In this document: positions 23,602 through 32,311 of the stretch, in pieces | Position numbering within the stretch: the stretch's first letter is position 1 | How the letters are laid out: each line of letters starts with the position of its first letter | NCBI RefSeq assembly: GCF_000512735.1 | Contig: NZ_CP007028.1 | Location: 992,001 to 1,056,000 of the forward strand | Direction of reading: 5' to 3' | DNA length: 64,000 nt | Origin: Thermocrinis ruber | GTDB taxonomy: Bacteria > Aquificota > Aquificia > Aquificales > Aquificaceae | Notes under the pieces: generated by a model | Database searches by the model: none | Told to the model about the DNA's origin: nothing | The model's input: the letters and a program-made list of their open reading frames with translations, nothing else | Program-made: the position numbers and the translations under genes

Positions 23602-23729
23602 TGAGATTATTATCTATTATCTTAGCAAGAAATAAACTTAACCTCTAAAAGTTCTTATGATGTAAATCATATTAATGAGAAAAGACTTTCTAATATACTT
23701 ATACCACTACACCGCAAAGGAGGACTGAG
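23602..23729 (+). promoter_or_regulatory. Promoter and leader of the cytochrome oxidase operon
   Basis: This 128-nt spacer contains the uvrD promoter at its left edge, the palindrome at 23656-23671, -10-like TAATATACTTATACC at 23691-23705 and a strong ribosome-binding site AAAGGAGG before ATG 23730. It has no coding potential. Confidence 0.55.
23656..23671. promoter_or_regulatory. FNR/CRP-family-like operator before the oxidase operon
   Basis: A perfect 16-bp palindrome TATGAT-GTAA-ATCATA resembles the FNR/DNR consensus TTGAT-N4-ATCAA. A -10 hexamer (TAATAT 23691-23696, or TATACT 23694-23699) follows. The palindrome centre would then sit near -40 to -43, the usual class II activator position. 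The identity of the regulator is inferred. Confidence 0.5.
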
Positions 23730-24512
23730 ATGGCACAGCATGAGGCGCACCCTCACCTTGGAGAGCACGAGTACAGCTATTGGCCTCTACCTGTAGGTAT
23801 AGCAACGCTTCTACTGCCGGTAACTTTTGTATCCTACTTCGTTTGGCAAAAGCCATTGCTCGCACTGGTCTTAGGTGGTGTATCAGTAGCACTCTTTATC
23901 CTCTCCTTGGCGGGCTGGGCTTACGAGTTCTTTAAGAAGGGCCACGAGGAGGGTTTAGGATTCCCCGCAATGGTTTTCTTCATAGTGTCTGAGGTGGTGA
24001 TCTTTGGCACCATGTTTGCAGCCTTTTACATGGCAAGGGTTGCCCATGCAGACCAATGGCCCAACTGGGTGCCAAAGGAGATGAACTTAATAATGCCTGT
24101 TATTCTAACACTTATCCTTTGGACTTCAAGTGCAACCGCTATAGTTGCTGAAAAAGCTACCCACAGTGGAAAAAAAGCCCTTGCAGTCCTCTTTTTCCTG
24201 ATAACCATAGCTTTAGGTTTGCTCTTTGCAGTTTTACACATTCTTGAATGGAGCCACCTTTGGCATAACGGTTTTACCATCAGCTCTAACATGTATGGCA
24301 CGGGCTTTTATGCACTAACTGGCATACACACCTCCCACGTATTTGTGGGTATCTTTATGCAAATAGTTGCAATACTGCTACTTTTGACCAACCAAATATC
24401 CCATCACAAAGGACAAACATACATAAGGGCAACAGTCCTATACTGGCACTTTGTGGATTTGATGTGGCTCTTGGTGGCAAGCAGTGCATACCTTGTAGGT
24501 AGCCTAGTATGA
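23730..24512 (+). CDS. coxC: Heme-copper oxidase subunit III
   Basis: A 260-residue integral membrane protein with about seven helices and the CoxC pattern, including FPAMVFFIVSEVVIFGTMFA, the Glu- and His-containing ILEWSHLWHNGF and the C-terminal YWHFVDLMWLL. It belongs to the aa3-type terminal oxidase in the inner membrane. It is the first gene of the operon, with a Shine-Dalgarno GGAGG 6 nt upstream, and overlaps the SCO gene by ATGA. Confidence 0.95.
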   Translation: MAQHEAHPHLGEHEYSYWPLPVGIATLLLPVTFVSYFVWQKPLLALVLGGVSVALFILSLAGWAYEFFKKGHEEGLGFPAMVFFIVSEVVIFGTMFAAFYMARVAHADQWPNWVPKEMNLIMPVILTLILWTSSATAIVAEKATHSGKKALAVLFFLITIALGLLFAVLHILEWSHLWHNGFTISSNMYGTGFYALTGIHTSHVFVGIFMQIVAILLLLTNQISHHKGQTYIRATVLYWHFVDLMWLLVASSAYLVGSLV

Positions 24513-25276
24513 GGTTGTTGCTTTTGCTCTTGCTACCTCTTTTTGTTATGGCTTATAGGCTTTCTAACTATGGAGAGCAAGACGTGTCTGTAGTCAAAAT
24601 TCAAGAGGAGTTCTTTTTAGGTAAGGAAATTCCCGATGCAAAGGTGCTAACCCTCAACGGCACAAAAAGATTGAAAGAATTCATGGACGGGAAACCGACC
24701 GCCCTTATATTTGCCTATTACACCTGTGAAACCGCCTGTCCTCTTACAGTTAGTAATGTATTAAAAGCTTCAAGGTCTAAATTTGCAGACTATAGGTTCG
24801 TTGTGCTTTCTTTTGATGAGAGGGATAATTTGGAAACCCTAAAGGCTTTTATTGACAAGAACTTTGGAGGAAAGGTTCCAGAAAACTGGCTGGTGGGACT
24901 TTTGTCCAAGGAGGATATAAAGAGACTCACAGAGGCAACAGGTTACAAGTTTTACTATGTGCCAAGAGACAAAATCTTTATTCACACATCTGCAATCATC
25001 TTCATATCCCCCTCCGGCAAGATCACCAGATACTTATACGGAGCCTTTCCTACAGAAAAGGACCTCAAACTTGCCTTTGCGGACGCCCAAAAAGAAAAAC
25101 CTACCCTAAGCAACATAATAGACCTTGCATTGCTTGCCTGCTACAGATACGACCACGCAAGGAGCAAGTATGTAATAGACCCAATGGTAATTTTTGCCCT
25201 TTTAGGCGTGTCTTTGGTTGTGCTTACCTTTTTCTTGGGCATATATTATAAAACCCGAAAGGAGGTACTAAGATGA
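24509..25276 (+). CDS. SCO1/SenC-type copper chaperone
   Basis: A 255-residue thioredoxin-fold protein with an N-terminal signal/anchor, the copper-binding CxxxC (CETACP) and a conserved His in FIHTSAIIF. A second membrane helix lies near the C-terminus (VIFALLGVSLVVLTFFLGIYY). SCO proteins deliver copper to, or reduce, the CuA site of subunit II, whose gene follows directly with ATGA overlap. The extra C-terminal anchor is unusual for SCO proteins. Confidence 0.92.
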   Translation: MRLLLLLLLPLFVMAYRLSNYGEQDVSVVKIQEEFFLGKEIPDAKVLTLNGTKRLKEFMDGKPTALIFAYYTCETACPLTVSNVLKASRSKFADYRFVVLSFDERDNLETLKAFIDKNFGGKVPENWLVGLLSKEDIKRLTEATGYKFYYVPRDKIFIHTSAIIFISPSGKITRYLYGAFPTEKDLKLAFADAQKEKPTLSNIIDLALLACYRYDHARSKYVIDPMVIFALLGVSLVVLTFFLGIYYKTRKEVLR

Positions 25277-26037
25277 GGCGCACCAGTTTGTTAGCCCTAC
25301 TGATGGCTGGCTCTTCCTTCGCACAGCCCGTGGCGGAACCAGCCCACTTGTGGGACAACATGTATTACATATGGTTGTTTATATCTGTGGTAATTTACCT
25401 TGCTGTGTTCATTCCTGGTGCTTACTTTTTGATCAAGTACCGCTACAGAAAAGGAGTCAACGAAGAGGCACAGCATGTTAAAGAAAATCCAACTTTAGAG
25501 GTCCTATGGACTATAATTCCTGTGATAATAGTTATCTACCTTGCCACCCAGAGCTTTGCCTTTTACAAAACCCAAAGGACCGCACCCGCAAACTCCTTTG
25601 ATATAAAGGTTACCGCCTTTATGTGGGGTTGGCAGTTCCAATATCCAAACGGAAAACAGGTTATTGCCTTCTTTAACATGTTTGAGGACCCAGATACAAA
25701 ATCTTACCTTCCCTTGGATAAAATCCCGGACACCGCAAAGGCATACATTCCTGCGGGCGTTCCCATAAAGGTCCTTCTTACCTCTCAAGACGTTATACAC
25801 TCCTTTTATGTGCAACCTGCAAAGGTTACCGAGGACGCTGTACCCGGAAGGATAACACACATGTGGTTTAAGATCAACCAGCCCGGAGAGTACTGGGTCT
25901 TCTGCAGAGAATACTGTGGAACAAAGCACTCTAAAATGGCAGCTGTGCTAAAGGTTGTTCCCAAAGAAGAGTTTGAAAAGTGGTACGGTCAGCCAATAGA
26001 TTCCGCTAACAAGGTATCTTTAAATAAAAACTTCTAA
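25273..26037 (+). CDS. coxB: Heme-copper oxidase subunit II (CuA)
   Basis: A 254-residue protein with a signal peptide, two membrane helices and a periplasmic cupredoxin domain. CuA ligands are visible: His in VIHSFYV, then Cys, Glu, Cys, His and Met in FCREYCGTKHSKM. The aromatic electron-entry patch MWGWQFQY is also present. No cytochrome c domain is fused. GGAGG precedes the ATG, and the gene overlaps the SCO gene by 4 nt. Confidence 0.97.
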   Translation: MRRTSLLALLMAGSSFAQPVAEPAHLWDNMYYIWLFISVVIYLAVFIPGAYFLIKYRYRKGVNEEAQHVKENPTLEVLWTIIPVIIVIYLATQSFAFYKTQRTAPANSFDIKVTAFMWGWQFQYPNGKQVIAFFNMFEDPDTKSYLPLDKIPDTAKAYIPAGVPIKVLLTSQDVIHSFYVQPAKVTEDAVPGRITHMWFKINQPGEYWVFCREYCGTKHSKMAAVLKVVPKEEFEKWYGQPIDSANKVSLNKNF

Positions 26038-26049
26038 GGAGGTGTGGCC

Positions 26050-27675
26050 ATGGCAGTAGCAGGCGTCCATAAGCCGTGGTTTGGAGCCACTCTAAAGGAG
26101 TGGATCTTTACCACAGACCACAAGAAGATCGGCGTAATGTATGGCATAACCAGCATAATATTCTTCCTTATTGCTGGTATTTCCGCCCTCGGTATAAGGT
26201 TGGAATTATTCCAGCCGGGTCTTCAGTATATGGATGAGGACCATTACAATCAACTTCTTACTCTTCACGGAGTTCTCATGCAGTTCTGGTGGGCGGTAGG
26301 AATATGGGGTTCCTTCGGAAACTTCCTTCTTCCTCTGATGATAGGTGCAAGGGATGTTGCCTTCCCAAGGCTCAACGCCCTTAGCTATTGGCTTTTCTTT
26401 GCAGCTAGTGTGATGGCATTGCTTACACTTTTACCCGGAAGCCATATAAGAATGATGTGGACGGGTTATCCTCCTTTCTCCCTCAACGATAACGCTGGAC
26501 CTGTAGCCTTCTATGCCCTTATTATACACCTCTTGGGCGCAGCATCCTTAGCCTCCGCCATAAACCTGGTGGTTACAAACCTCAGCATGAGGGCTCCCGG
26601 AATAACCCTTAAGAAAATGAACCTTTTCTTGCATGCCTTTATGGCAATGAACGTTATCCAAATTCTTGGTGTTCCTGCCCTTGCAGGTGCAGTGACCATG
26701 CTACTTTTGGACAAATACTTCAATACCGCCTTCTTTGACCCCACAAGGGGAGGTGATCCTATCCTATATCAAAACATTTTCTGGTTCTACTCCCACCCCG
26801 TTGTGTATGTTATGATCCTTCCTGCCTTTGGTCTGATCTCCGAGATGATCGCCACCTTTTCCAGAAGGGAGATCTTCGGCAGAACCTCCATGATCTTTGC
26901 TATATGGGGTATAGCCATCCTTGGCTTTATGGTTTGGGTTCACCACATGTTCACCAGTGGCGTGCCAGATTGGATAAGGATTGTTTTCTCCTACACCACC
27001 GTTCTGATAGCTGTTCCAACAGGTATTAAGATCTTCAACTGGATTGGCACCCTCTATAAAGGTTCCATAAGATTTACCACACCCATGCTCTACACCCTGT
27101 CTGCCCTATTCATGTTCCTAATCGGTGGTTTGACTGGAATACCACTGGGACTTCCCGCCTTTGACATAGCGGTGCACGATTCTCACTTCGTGGTGGCACA
27201 CTTCCACTACGTGTTGGGAATGGCAGAAACCTTAGCAGTTCTTGGCGGATTCTACTACTGGTTCCCTAAACTGACCGGCAAAATGTACAGTGAGCTCTGG
27301 GGTAAAGTGGGTCTCGTGTTGATCATGATAGGTTCTAACCTCTTTTACTTCCTGCAGTTCATCGTTGGTCTTGAGGGTATGCCCAGAAGGTATGCAGACT
27401 ATCCTGCTATAGAGAGCTGGGTTGTCCTTCACCAATTGCAAACCATAGGGGCTTTCATCCTTGCCATCGGAGTGGGCGTAGCCCTTCTGAACCTCTTCCT
27501 CTCCGCAAAATTTGGCAAAAAGGCCTCCGACAACCCTTGGGAGTCTCCCTCTTTGGAATGGCTTATTCCTTCTCCACCACCACCTCACAACTTTGACAAG
27601 ATTCCTCACATGCCCGAAGACTGGGACCCCTATAACTATGAGTGGCTCAAAAAGCACAAACAGCTTCCTCACTGA
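26050..27675 (+). CDS. coxA: Heme-copper oxidase subunit I, type A2
   Basis: A 541-residue twelve-helix subunit that reduces O2 and pumps protons. Heme ligands are in TLHGVLMQFWW and HDSHFVVAHFHYVL. CuB ligands are in SHPVVY and VHHMF, with the cross-linked Tyr two residues after VV. The D-channel Asp is in GARDVAFPRLN and the K-channel Lys in PTGIKIFNW. Instead of the D-channel Glu (GHPEVY) it has YSHPVVY (Tyr247-Ser248), which defines type A2 oxidases such as Thermus caa3. GGAGG lies 7 nt before ATG 26050, so I prefer it to GTG 26044. Confidence 0.97.
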   Translation: MAVAGVHKPWFGATLKEWIFTTDHKKIGVMYGITSIIFFLIAGISALGIRLELFQPGLQYMDEDHYNQLLTLHGVLMQFWWAVGIWGSFGNFLLPLMIGARDVAFPRLNALSYWLFFAASVMALLTLLPGSHIRMMWTGYPPFSLNDNAGPVAFYALIIHLLGAASLASAINLVVTNLSMRAPGITLKKMNLFLHAFMAMNVIQILGVPALAGAVTMLLLDKYFNTAFFDPTRGGDPILYQNIFWFYSHPVVYVMILPAFGLISEMIATFSRREIFGRTSMIFAIWGIAILGFMVWVHHMFTSGVPDWIRIVFSYTTVLIAVPTGIKIFNWIGTLYKGSIRFTTPMLYTLSALFMFLIGGLTGIPLGLPAFDIAVHDSHFVVAHFHYVLGMAETLAVLGGFYYWFPKLTGKMYSELWGKVGLVLIMIGSNLFYFLQFIVGLEGMPRRYADYPAIESWVVLHQLQTIGAFILAIGVGVALLNLFLSAKFGKKASDNPWESPSLEWLIPSPPPPHNFDKIPHMPEDWDPYNYEWLKKHKQLPH

Positions 27676-27682
27676 CCTTATT

Positions 27683-27700
27683 GGGGGCTTTGCCCCCTTT
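27683..27700 (+). terminator. Hairpin after coxA (weak or attenuating terminator)
   Basis: GGGGGC-TTT-GCCCCC forms a 6-bp GC stem with a 3-nt loop, followed by TTT and then A-rich DNA. The T-run is short, so partial readthrough into the small membrane-protein gene is likely. Confidence 0.5.
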
Positions 27701-27707
27701 AAAAACT

Positions 27708-27890
27708 ATGAGTAAGATGGGAAATATGAAGTTTCTTATAGCTTTTGCTCTCTTAGGAATTGTTTTCCTCTCCTTTTTGTTTGGTCTCTGGTTTTACAGC
27801 AACCCTCAGGTAAGAAAGGCAAAGATAGATGAGTACAAGGAAAAGATACTCAAAAAGGAGAGGCGTTTTTGGTATAATAATAAAGAATAA
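27708..27890 (+). CDS. Small single-span membrane protein after coxA
   Basis: A 60-residue ORF with a basic start, one strong membrane helix ([22 protein letters not shown]) and a charged Lys/Glu-rich C-terminal helix. ATG 27708 is the first in-frame start after coxA; the one at 27642 lies inside coxA. There is no good ribosome-binding site. Its place at the end of the operon fits a small accessory oxidase subunit of the kind seen in several heme-copper oxidases, but no family is recognised. The rpsB promoter overlaps its 3' end. Confidence 0.6.
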   Translation: MSKMGNMKFLIAFALLGIVFLSFLFGLWFYSNPQVRKAKIDEYKEKILKKERRFWYNNKE

Positions 27891-27961
27891 ACCGCACCTT
27901 TTCCGGTTGGGTTGCCCGTAAGGGTGATGGAAAAGGGTGGCAAAACCCAAGGAGGTGTAGC
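27873..27961 (+). promoter_or_regulatory. rpsB promoter and structured 5' leader
   Basis: TATAAT at 27873-27878 would start transcription near 27885, leaving a leader of about 75 nt. Within it TGGGTTGCC can pair with GGCAAAACCCA (6 bp, a 2-nt bulge, 3 bp), ending beside the AGGAGG Shine-Dalgarno sequence. Leaders of rpsB are autoregulated by S2 in several bacteria, so a similar role is possible here. Confidence 0.45.
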
Positions 27962-28789
27962 ATGAGCGTAGCAACTATGAACGAGCTTTTGGAGGCAGGT
28001 GTCCACTTTGGACACAGCAGGGGTAGATGGAACCCCAAGATGGCTCCCTTTTTGTATGGAGTAAGGCAGGGGATCCATATAATAGACCTAAACAAGACCC
28101 TTGTCTATCTTAGGCAAGCTTATCACTTTGTGGCAGACAGCGTAGCCCAGGGGGCGGAGGTCCTCTTTGTGGGCACCAAAAAGCAAGCAAAGGACATAAT
28201 AAAGGAAGAAGCAGAGAGATGTGGAGCCCACTATGTCAACGAAAGATGGGTAGGTGGCCTGCTGACCAATTTTGCAACTGTCCGCAAAAGTATCCTTAAG
28301 TTGCAAACCCTTGAGAGAATGGAAGCTGAAGGTGTCTTTGATGTTCTACCCAAGAAAGAAGTTAAAGCTCTGCGGAAAAAGATGGAAAGGCTACGCAAGT
28401 TGTACGGTGGCATAATTAACATGAAAAGGCTACCAGACATCATTTGGGTGGTAGATACGGTGAGGGAACACATAGCGGTTCAGGAGGCAAAGAAGTTGGG
28501 TATAACTGTGGTAGCCATAGCAGACTCTAACTGTGACCCTGATGTTATAGATTACCCAATTCCCGGCAACGACGATGCCATAAAGTCTATAAAGCTTCTA
28601 ACATCAAAGATAGCAGACGCGGTCCTTGAAGGAAAGACAAGAAGAGAGTCCTTGGGAGAAGAGGCAATAGAAGTTGCCAGGAAGAGGATAATCACCATAG
28701 CAGAGGAAGAAAAAGCTCTCTTTGAAAAGGCTATGGAAATGTCTGAGAAGTATGAATACATAGACAAGGGTGCTGAGGAGCTTGAGTGA
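27962..28789 (+). CDS. rpsB: 30S ribosomal protein S2
   Basis: A 275-residue S2 with family motifs [54 protein letters not shown] and the C-terminal [20 protein letters not shown]. The tail beyond residue 250 is acidic and helical. It is followed by grpE with a 1-4 nt overlap rather than by tsf, the usual partner of rpsB. Confidence 0.98.
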   Translation: MSVATMNELLEAGVHFGHSRGRWNPKMAPFLYGVRQGIHIIDLNKTLVYLRQAYHFVADSVAQGAEVLFVGTKKQAKDIIKEEAERCGAHYVNERWVGGLLTNFATVRKSILKLQTLERMEAEGVFDVLPKKEVKALRKKMERLRKLYGGIINMKRLPDIIWVVDTVREHIAVQEAKKLGITVVAIADSNCDPDVIDYPIPGNDDAIKSIKLLTSKIADAVLEGKTRRESLGEEAIEVARKRIITIAEEEKALFEKAMEMSEKYEYIDKGAEELE

Positions 28790-29355
28790 TGCAGGAAGAA
28801 GAAAGGCTTTCTGAAGAAACACTAGGCGAGAAGCCTACTGAAGAGAAGGTTTTAGAGCGGTTGGAGGAAGAAGAAAAGAGGCTCAAGGAGTTAGAGGAAA
28901 AGCTAACCAAACTTGAAAACATAGCCAGGGTTGCCAACCAGAGACTTGTGGAGCTTCAAAGGGAGTATGAGCTCCTCAAGGAGAGATACAGGAGGGATAT
29001 AGAGGAATTCAGGAGATACGGGCACGACCGGTTTGCTTTGGATGTTTTGGAGGTCTTGGACAACCTGGAAAGGGCTCTCGAAAGCAAAGCGGAAAGCGTC
29101 CAGGCGCTAAGAGAGGGTATAGAGCTAATATACAGGCAGTTTTTAAGCGTGTTAGAAAAGCACGGCATAAGGGCTATAGAGTTAGAGGGCAAGGAATTTG
29201 ATCCGAACTTGGCAGAGGCAGTGGATAGAGAACTCTCCCTTGACCATCCTCCTAACACCGTTCTGAGGACATTAAGGAAGGGTTATTACCTTCACGATAG
29301 GGTCCTAAGACCTGCTAGGGTAGTAGTTTCTTACTCGGAGGAAGAAATAACTTAA
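28789..29355 (+). CDS. grpE: GrpE nucleotide exchange factor
   Basis: A protein of about 188 residues with a long N-terminal coiled coil (heptads from about 15 to 75) and a C-terminal beta domain (GIRAIELEGKEFDPNLAEAVDR, GYYLHDRVLRPARVVVS), the DnaK co-chaperone GrpE. The central FALDVLEVLDNLERALE helix is the family signature. ATG 28789 overlaps the rpsB stop; GTG 28786 is an alternative. No dnaK or dnaJ is in the window. Confidence 0.95.
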   Translation: MQEEERLSEETLGEKPTEEKVLERLEEEEKRLKELEEKLTKLENIARVANQRLVELQREYELLKERYRRDIEEFRRYGHDRFALDVLEVLDNLERALESKAESVQALREGIELIYRQFLSVLEKHGIRAIELEGKEFDPNLAEAVDRELSLDHPPNTVLRTLRKGYYLHDRVLRPARVVVSYSEEEIT

Positions 29356-29378
29356 AATAAATTTTTGGAGGTGTTATA

Positions 29379-29777
29379 ATGATTCTACATCCGCTCTTTT
29401 CCTATCCCACTATCCTGTTAGCTATTGCGGTGTTTTCTATGTACATTTTGGGCTTTCTTTTTGGAAGAGATGACCTTCGTAGGTATGCCATATATGGACA
29501 TGCCCTTCTCTCTATCCTTTTGGTTTTTACGGTGATCTCTGGTTTTAAAGTAGCAAACATTCCGTTGGTGGTTTCAAAGACGCCTTTTATTTGGGGCTTT
29601 CCTCATAAATGGAACGGTATATTTTTGACTGTATTTTCTCTCCTGAGCTTTATATACTTCTGGCTTAAAACTGAAAGTTCTAAAAAAGTGGGCATACTTT
29701 TAGCCCTCTTTGGACTGCTTATCGTTCTCTTTCAGTTTATAACAGGTTGGATGCTAAGGTTGGTCTTTTTCTCCTAA
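29379..29777 (+). CDS. Four-helix membrane protein of unknown function
   Basis: A 132-residue protein with four predicted membrane helices (about 8-28, 43-60, 76-93, 104-128). Histidines occur at helix ends (LHPLF, YGHALL, FPHKWNG), which could bind heme or metal, but no family is recognised. It has its own Shine-Dalgarno GGAGGTG and lies 23 nt after grpE. Its 3' end overlaps the convergent DUF167 gene by 24 nt. Confidence 0.75.
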   Translation: MILHPLFSYPTILLAIAVFSMYILGFLFGRDDLRRYAIYGHALLSILLVFTVISGFKVANIPLVVSKTPFIWGFPHKWNGIFLTVFSLLSFIYFWLKTESSKKVGILLALFGLLIVLFQFITGWMLRLVFFS

Positions 29778-29990
29778 TATCTGGAATAATTTTGATTTTG
29801 ACGTCTCGCCCGCTACAAGTTTTATTCTGTCCTTCTTAACTCCAAAATATATTGAAAGTAGCTCCACGATTCTTGCGTTTGCTCTACCTTTTTCTGGGGC
29901 CTCTTTTACAGCTACTTCGTAAAAGTCCTCTCCGAGCCTTTTTACATACTCTTCCTTTGACCTGGGCTTAGCTTTAACCTTTATTAACAT
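29754..29990 (-). CDS. DUF167 (YggU) family protein
   Basis: A 78-residue protein with the family start [12 protein letters not shown] and the conserved APEKGRANARIVELLS followed by KLVAGETSKSKL. The function of the family is not established. It is the last gene of the eleven-gene minus-strand run and starts inside the end of folD (17-nt overlap). Confidence 0.9.
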   Translation of the reverse strand: MLIKVKAKPRSKEEYVKRLGEDFYEVAVKEAPEKGRANARIVELLSIYFGVKKDRIKLVAGETSKSKLFQILGEKDQP

Positions 29991-30840
29991 TTTTTTTGTA
30001 TGCTTGAAGTGTGTTCAAAAGTAGGGCAGTTACAGTCATGGGTCCCACACCACCCGGTACGGGCGTTATGGCGGAAGCCTTTTCCTTCACCTCCTCAAAG
30101 CATACATCTCCCAAGATTTTGTTTCCCACCTTAGTTATTCCCACATCTATAACTATTGCACCCTCTTTTACCATATCCCCCCTTATCAGATGGGGTACCC
30201 CAGTGGCGGAGATTAGTACGTCCGCTTGGGTGGTGTATTTTTTTATGTCTTTAGTGTGAATGTGGCATACGCTAACAGTAGCATCCCTCCAAAGCATGAG
30301 GGCACTAAGAGGTCTTCCCACAATAAATCCCGCTCCCACTATAACCACATCCTTGCCCTTTAGGTCTATTTGATAGTGTTTGAGCAAAAGGTCTATGCCC
30401 AAGGGTGTGCATGGAATAAAACCGCCCTCTAACCTACCCAAGAGCCTTCCCATATTCTCCGGATGAAAACCATCCACATCTTTCCTTGGAGATATGGCCA
30501 ATATTACCTCCTGCATGGGTATGTGAGGTGGAAGGGGTAGCTGGACCAGTATTCCATCTACATCCTCCCTTGCGTTCAGTTCTGCGATAAGCTCCAAAAG
30601 CTCCTCCAGTTTGGTGTTGTATGGAAGATGGTAAAAGAGGGATTTTATACCCACCTTTTCGCAGGCTTTCCTTTTGTTTCCCACATAGACCAGACTGGGT
30701 GGGTCATCGCCCACCAATATAACCGCCAAGGAGGGTTTCCTGTAGCCTCTTTGAAGGTAATACTCTACTTCCTTTTTTATGTTCTCCCTAATTTTCTCTG
30801 AGACTTCTCTACCGTCCAATATTATCGCTGAAGTTTCCAT
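29974..30840 (-). CDS. folD: Methylenetetrahydrofolate dehydrogenase/cyclohydrolase
   Basis: A 288-residue bifunctional one-carbon enzyme. Signatures: [23 protein letters not shown] (with the catalytic Tyr and Lys), [24 protein letters not shown], the NAD(P) segment [18 protein letters not shown] and [16 protein letters not shown]. The usual GRSxxVGxP reads GAGFIVGRP, with Ala and Phe in place of Arg-Ser, which may bear on NADP versus NAD preference. The start overlaps the end of cysS by 19 nt. Confidence 0.96.
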   Translation of the reverse strand: METSAIILDGREVSEKIRENIKKEVEYYLQRGYRKPSLAVILVGDDPPSLVYVGNKRKACEKVGIKSLFYHLPYNTKLEELLELIAELNAREDVDGILVQLPLPPHIPMQEVILAISPRKDVDGFHPENMGRLLGRLEGGFIPCTPLGIDLLLKHYQIDLKGKDVVIVGAGFIVGRPLSALMLWRDATVSVCHIHTKDIKKYTTQADVLISATGVPHLIRGDMVKEGAIVIDVGITKVGNKILGDVCFEEVKEKASAITPVPGGVGPMTVTALLLNTLQAYKKNVNKG

Positions 30841-32297
30841 TTTGTGCCCGCCGGTGTATCCTCCAGAATAACTCCAAGTTTAGCCAACTCATCCCTTATG
30901 TAATCGGATATATCGTAATACTTTGCTTTTCTTGCCTTATCCCTAACATTGACCAAGAGCTCCAACAGCCTTTCATCTACCTTTTGTTCTTCAGAGCCTT
31001 TCTTCTCCCTTTTTTCCCTAACGCACTCATCTCGCTTTAGATCCTCCAGTATGCCAAAGATACCGGTTGTGTGCTTCAAAAGGGAGTTTACCGCATATTC
31101 ATAAGCGGAGAGCTCATTGGACTTTATACTCTTTCTCTCAAAGGCGGTTTTCTTTATTTTGTTTAGCTCGGAGACTAGACCAAAGAGATGGGAAAGGCTG
31201 GCGGGGGTATTAAAATCTTGGCTCAGCTCCTCAAAGAACTTCTCTTCCACTTCCTTTACCTTTTCAAAGAGGGGATGTGTTCCAGAACTCTCTTCTATGG
31301 GTAGGTTTTTCAAAAGCTCCAGGTCTGTTATGGCACTTTTTAGCCTTTCGTAAGCCTTCTTTGTCTCCTCCATCTTTTCCCAAGAGAAGTCTAGGGGACT
31401 TCTATAGTGGGTAAATAAAACCAAAAGCCTTAGCACATCCGGATGGTATCTGGAATAGACCTCCTTTAGGGTGATGTAGTTGCCTAAAGATTTAGACATT
31501 TTTTGTCCACCCACTGTAACCAGTCCGTTGTGCATCCAATAGCGAGCAAAGGGCTTTCCAGTGCAGGCTTCCGCCTGGGCTATTTCGTTTTCATGGTGGG
31601 GGAAAACCAGATCAAGCCCCCCCGCATGGATATCAATGGTCTCTCCTAAGTGCTTGAAGATCATTGCCACACATTCGGTATGCCACCCTGGTCTTCCGGG
31701 ACCCCAGGGAGAATCCCACGCGGGTTCTCCAGCCTTGGCAGACTTCCACAGGGCAAAATCTAATGGGTTTCTTTTCTTCTCGGAAGGCTCTACTCTTGCA
31801 CCCGCTTCCAACTCCTCTGGGTTCCTTTTGGAAAGTTTACCATACTCTGGAAAAGCAGACACAGAAAAATACACATCTCCACCCGATTCGTAGGCATAAC
31901 CCTTCTCAATAAGCTTGGATATAACCTCTATGATCTCTGGGATGTGTTCGCTGACTCGTGGCTCCACATCTGCTGGCCTTACACCTATAACTTCCATATC
32001 CTCGTAGTAGCTGGCTATATATCTGTTGGCTATGGTCATAAAGGGCACGCATTCACTCTTTGCTCTGTTTATGATCTTGTCATCCACATCGGTGAAGTTT
32101 CTAACAAATTTTACCTTGTATCCCAAGTGCTCAAGGTATCTCCTAAAGACATCAAAGACGATGAGACTCCTGCCATGTCCCACATGGGAGTCATCGTAGA
32201 CCGTTACACCGCAGACGTACATTTTTACCTCTGGAGGATTTATGGGCACAAACTCCTCAAGCTTTCCGCTAAGGGTGTTGTATATCTTCAAACCCAT
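30822..32297 (-). CDS. cysS: Cysteinyl-tRNA synthetase
   Basis: A 491-residue class I synthetase. It has the zinc Cys in YVCGVTVYD, the HIGH equivalent HVGHGRS, further zinc ligands HTECVAM and [20 protein letters not shown], and KMSKS within [13 protein letters not shown] charged insertion (about residues 425-450) lies before the C-terminal helical domain. TAAAAT 8 nt before ATG 32297 and no ribosome-binding site suggest an internal leaderless promoter between moeA and cysS. Confidence 0.97.
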   Translation of the reverse strand: MGLKIYNTLSGKLEEFVPINPPEVKMYVCGVTVYDDSHVGHGRSLIVFDVFRRYLEHLGYKVKFVRNFTDVDDKIINRAKSECVPFMTIANRYIASYYEDMEVIGVRPADVEPRVSEHIPEIIEVISKLIEKGYAYESGGDVYFSVSAFPEYGKLSKRNPEELEAGARVEPSEKKRNPLDFALWKSAKAGEPAWDSPWGPGRPGWHTECVAMIFKHLGETIDIHAGGLDLVFPHHENEIAQAEACTGKPFARYWMHNGLVTVGGQKMSKSLGNYITLKEVYSRYHPDVLRLLVLFTHYRSPLDFSWEKMEETKKAYERLKSAITDLELLKNLPIEESSGTHPLFEKVKEVEEKFFEELSQDFNTPASLSHLFGLVSELNKIKKTAFERKSIKSNELSAYEYAVNSLLKHTTGIFGILEDLKRDECVREKREKKGSEEQKVDERLLELLVNVRDKARKAKYYDISDYIRDELAKLGVILEDTPAGTKWKLQR

Positions 32298-32311
32298 CGG
32301 TAAAAATTTTA

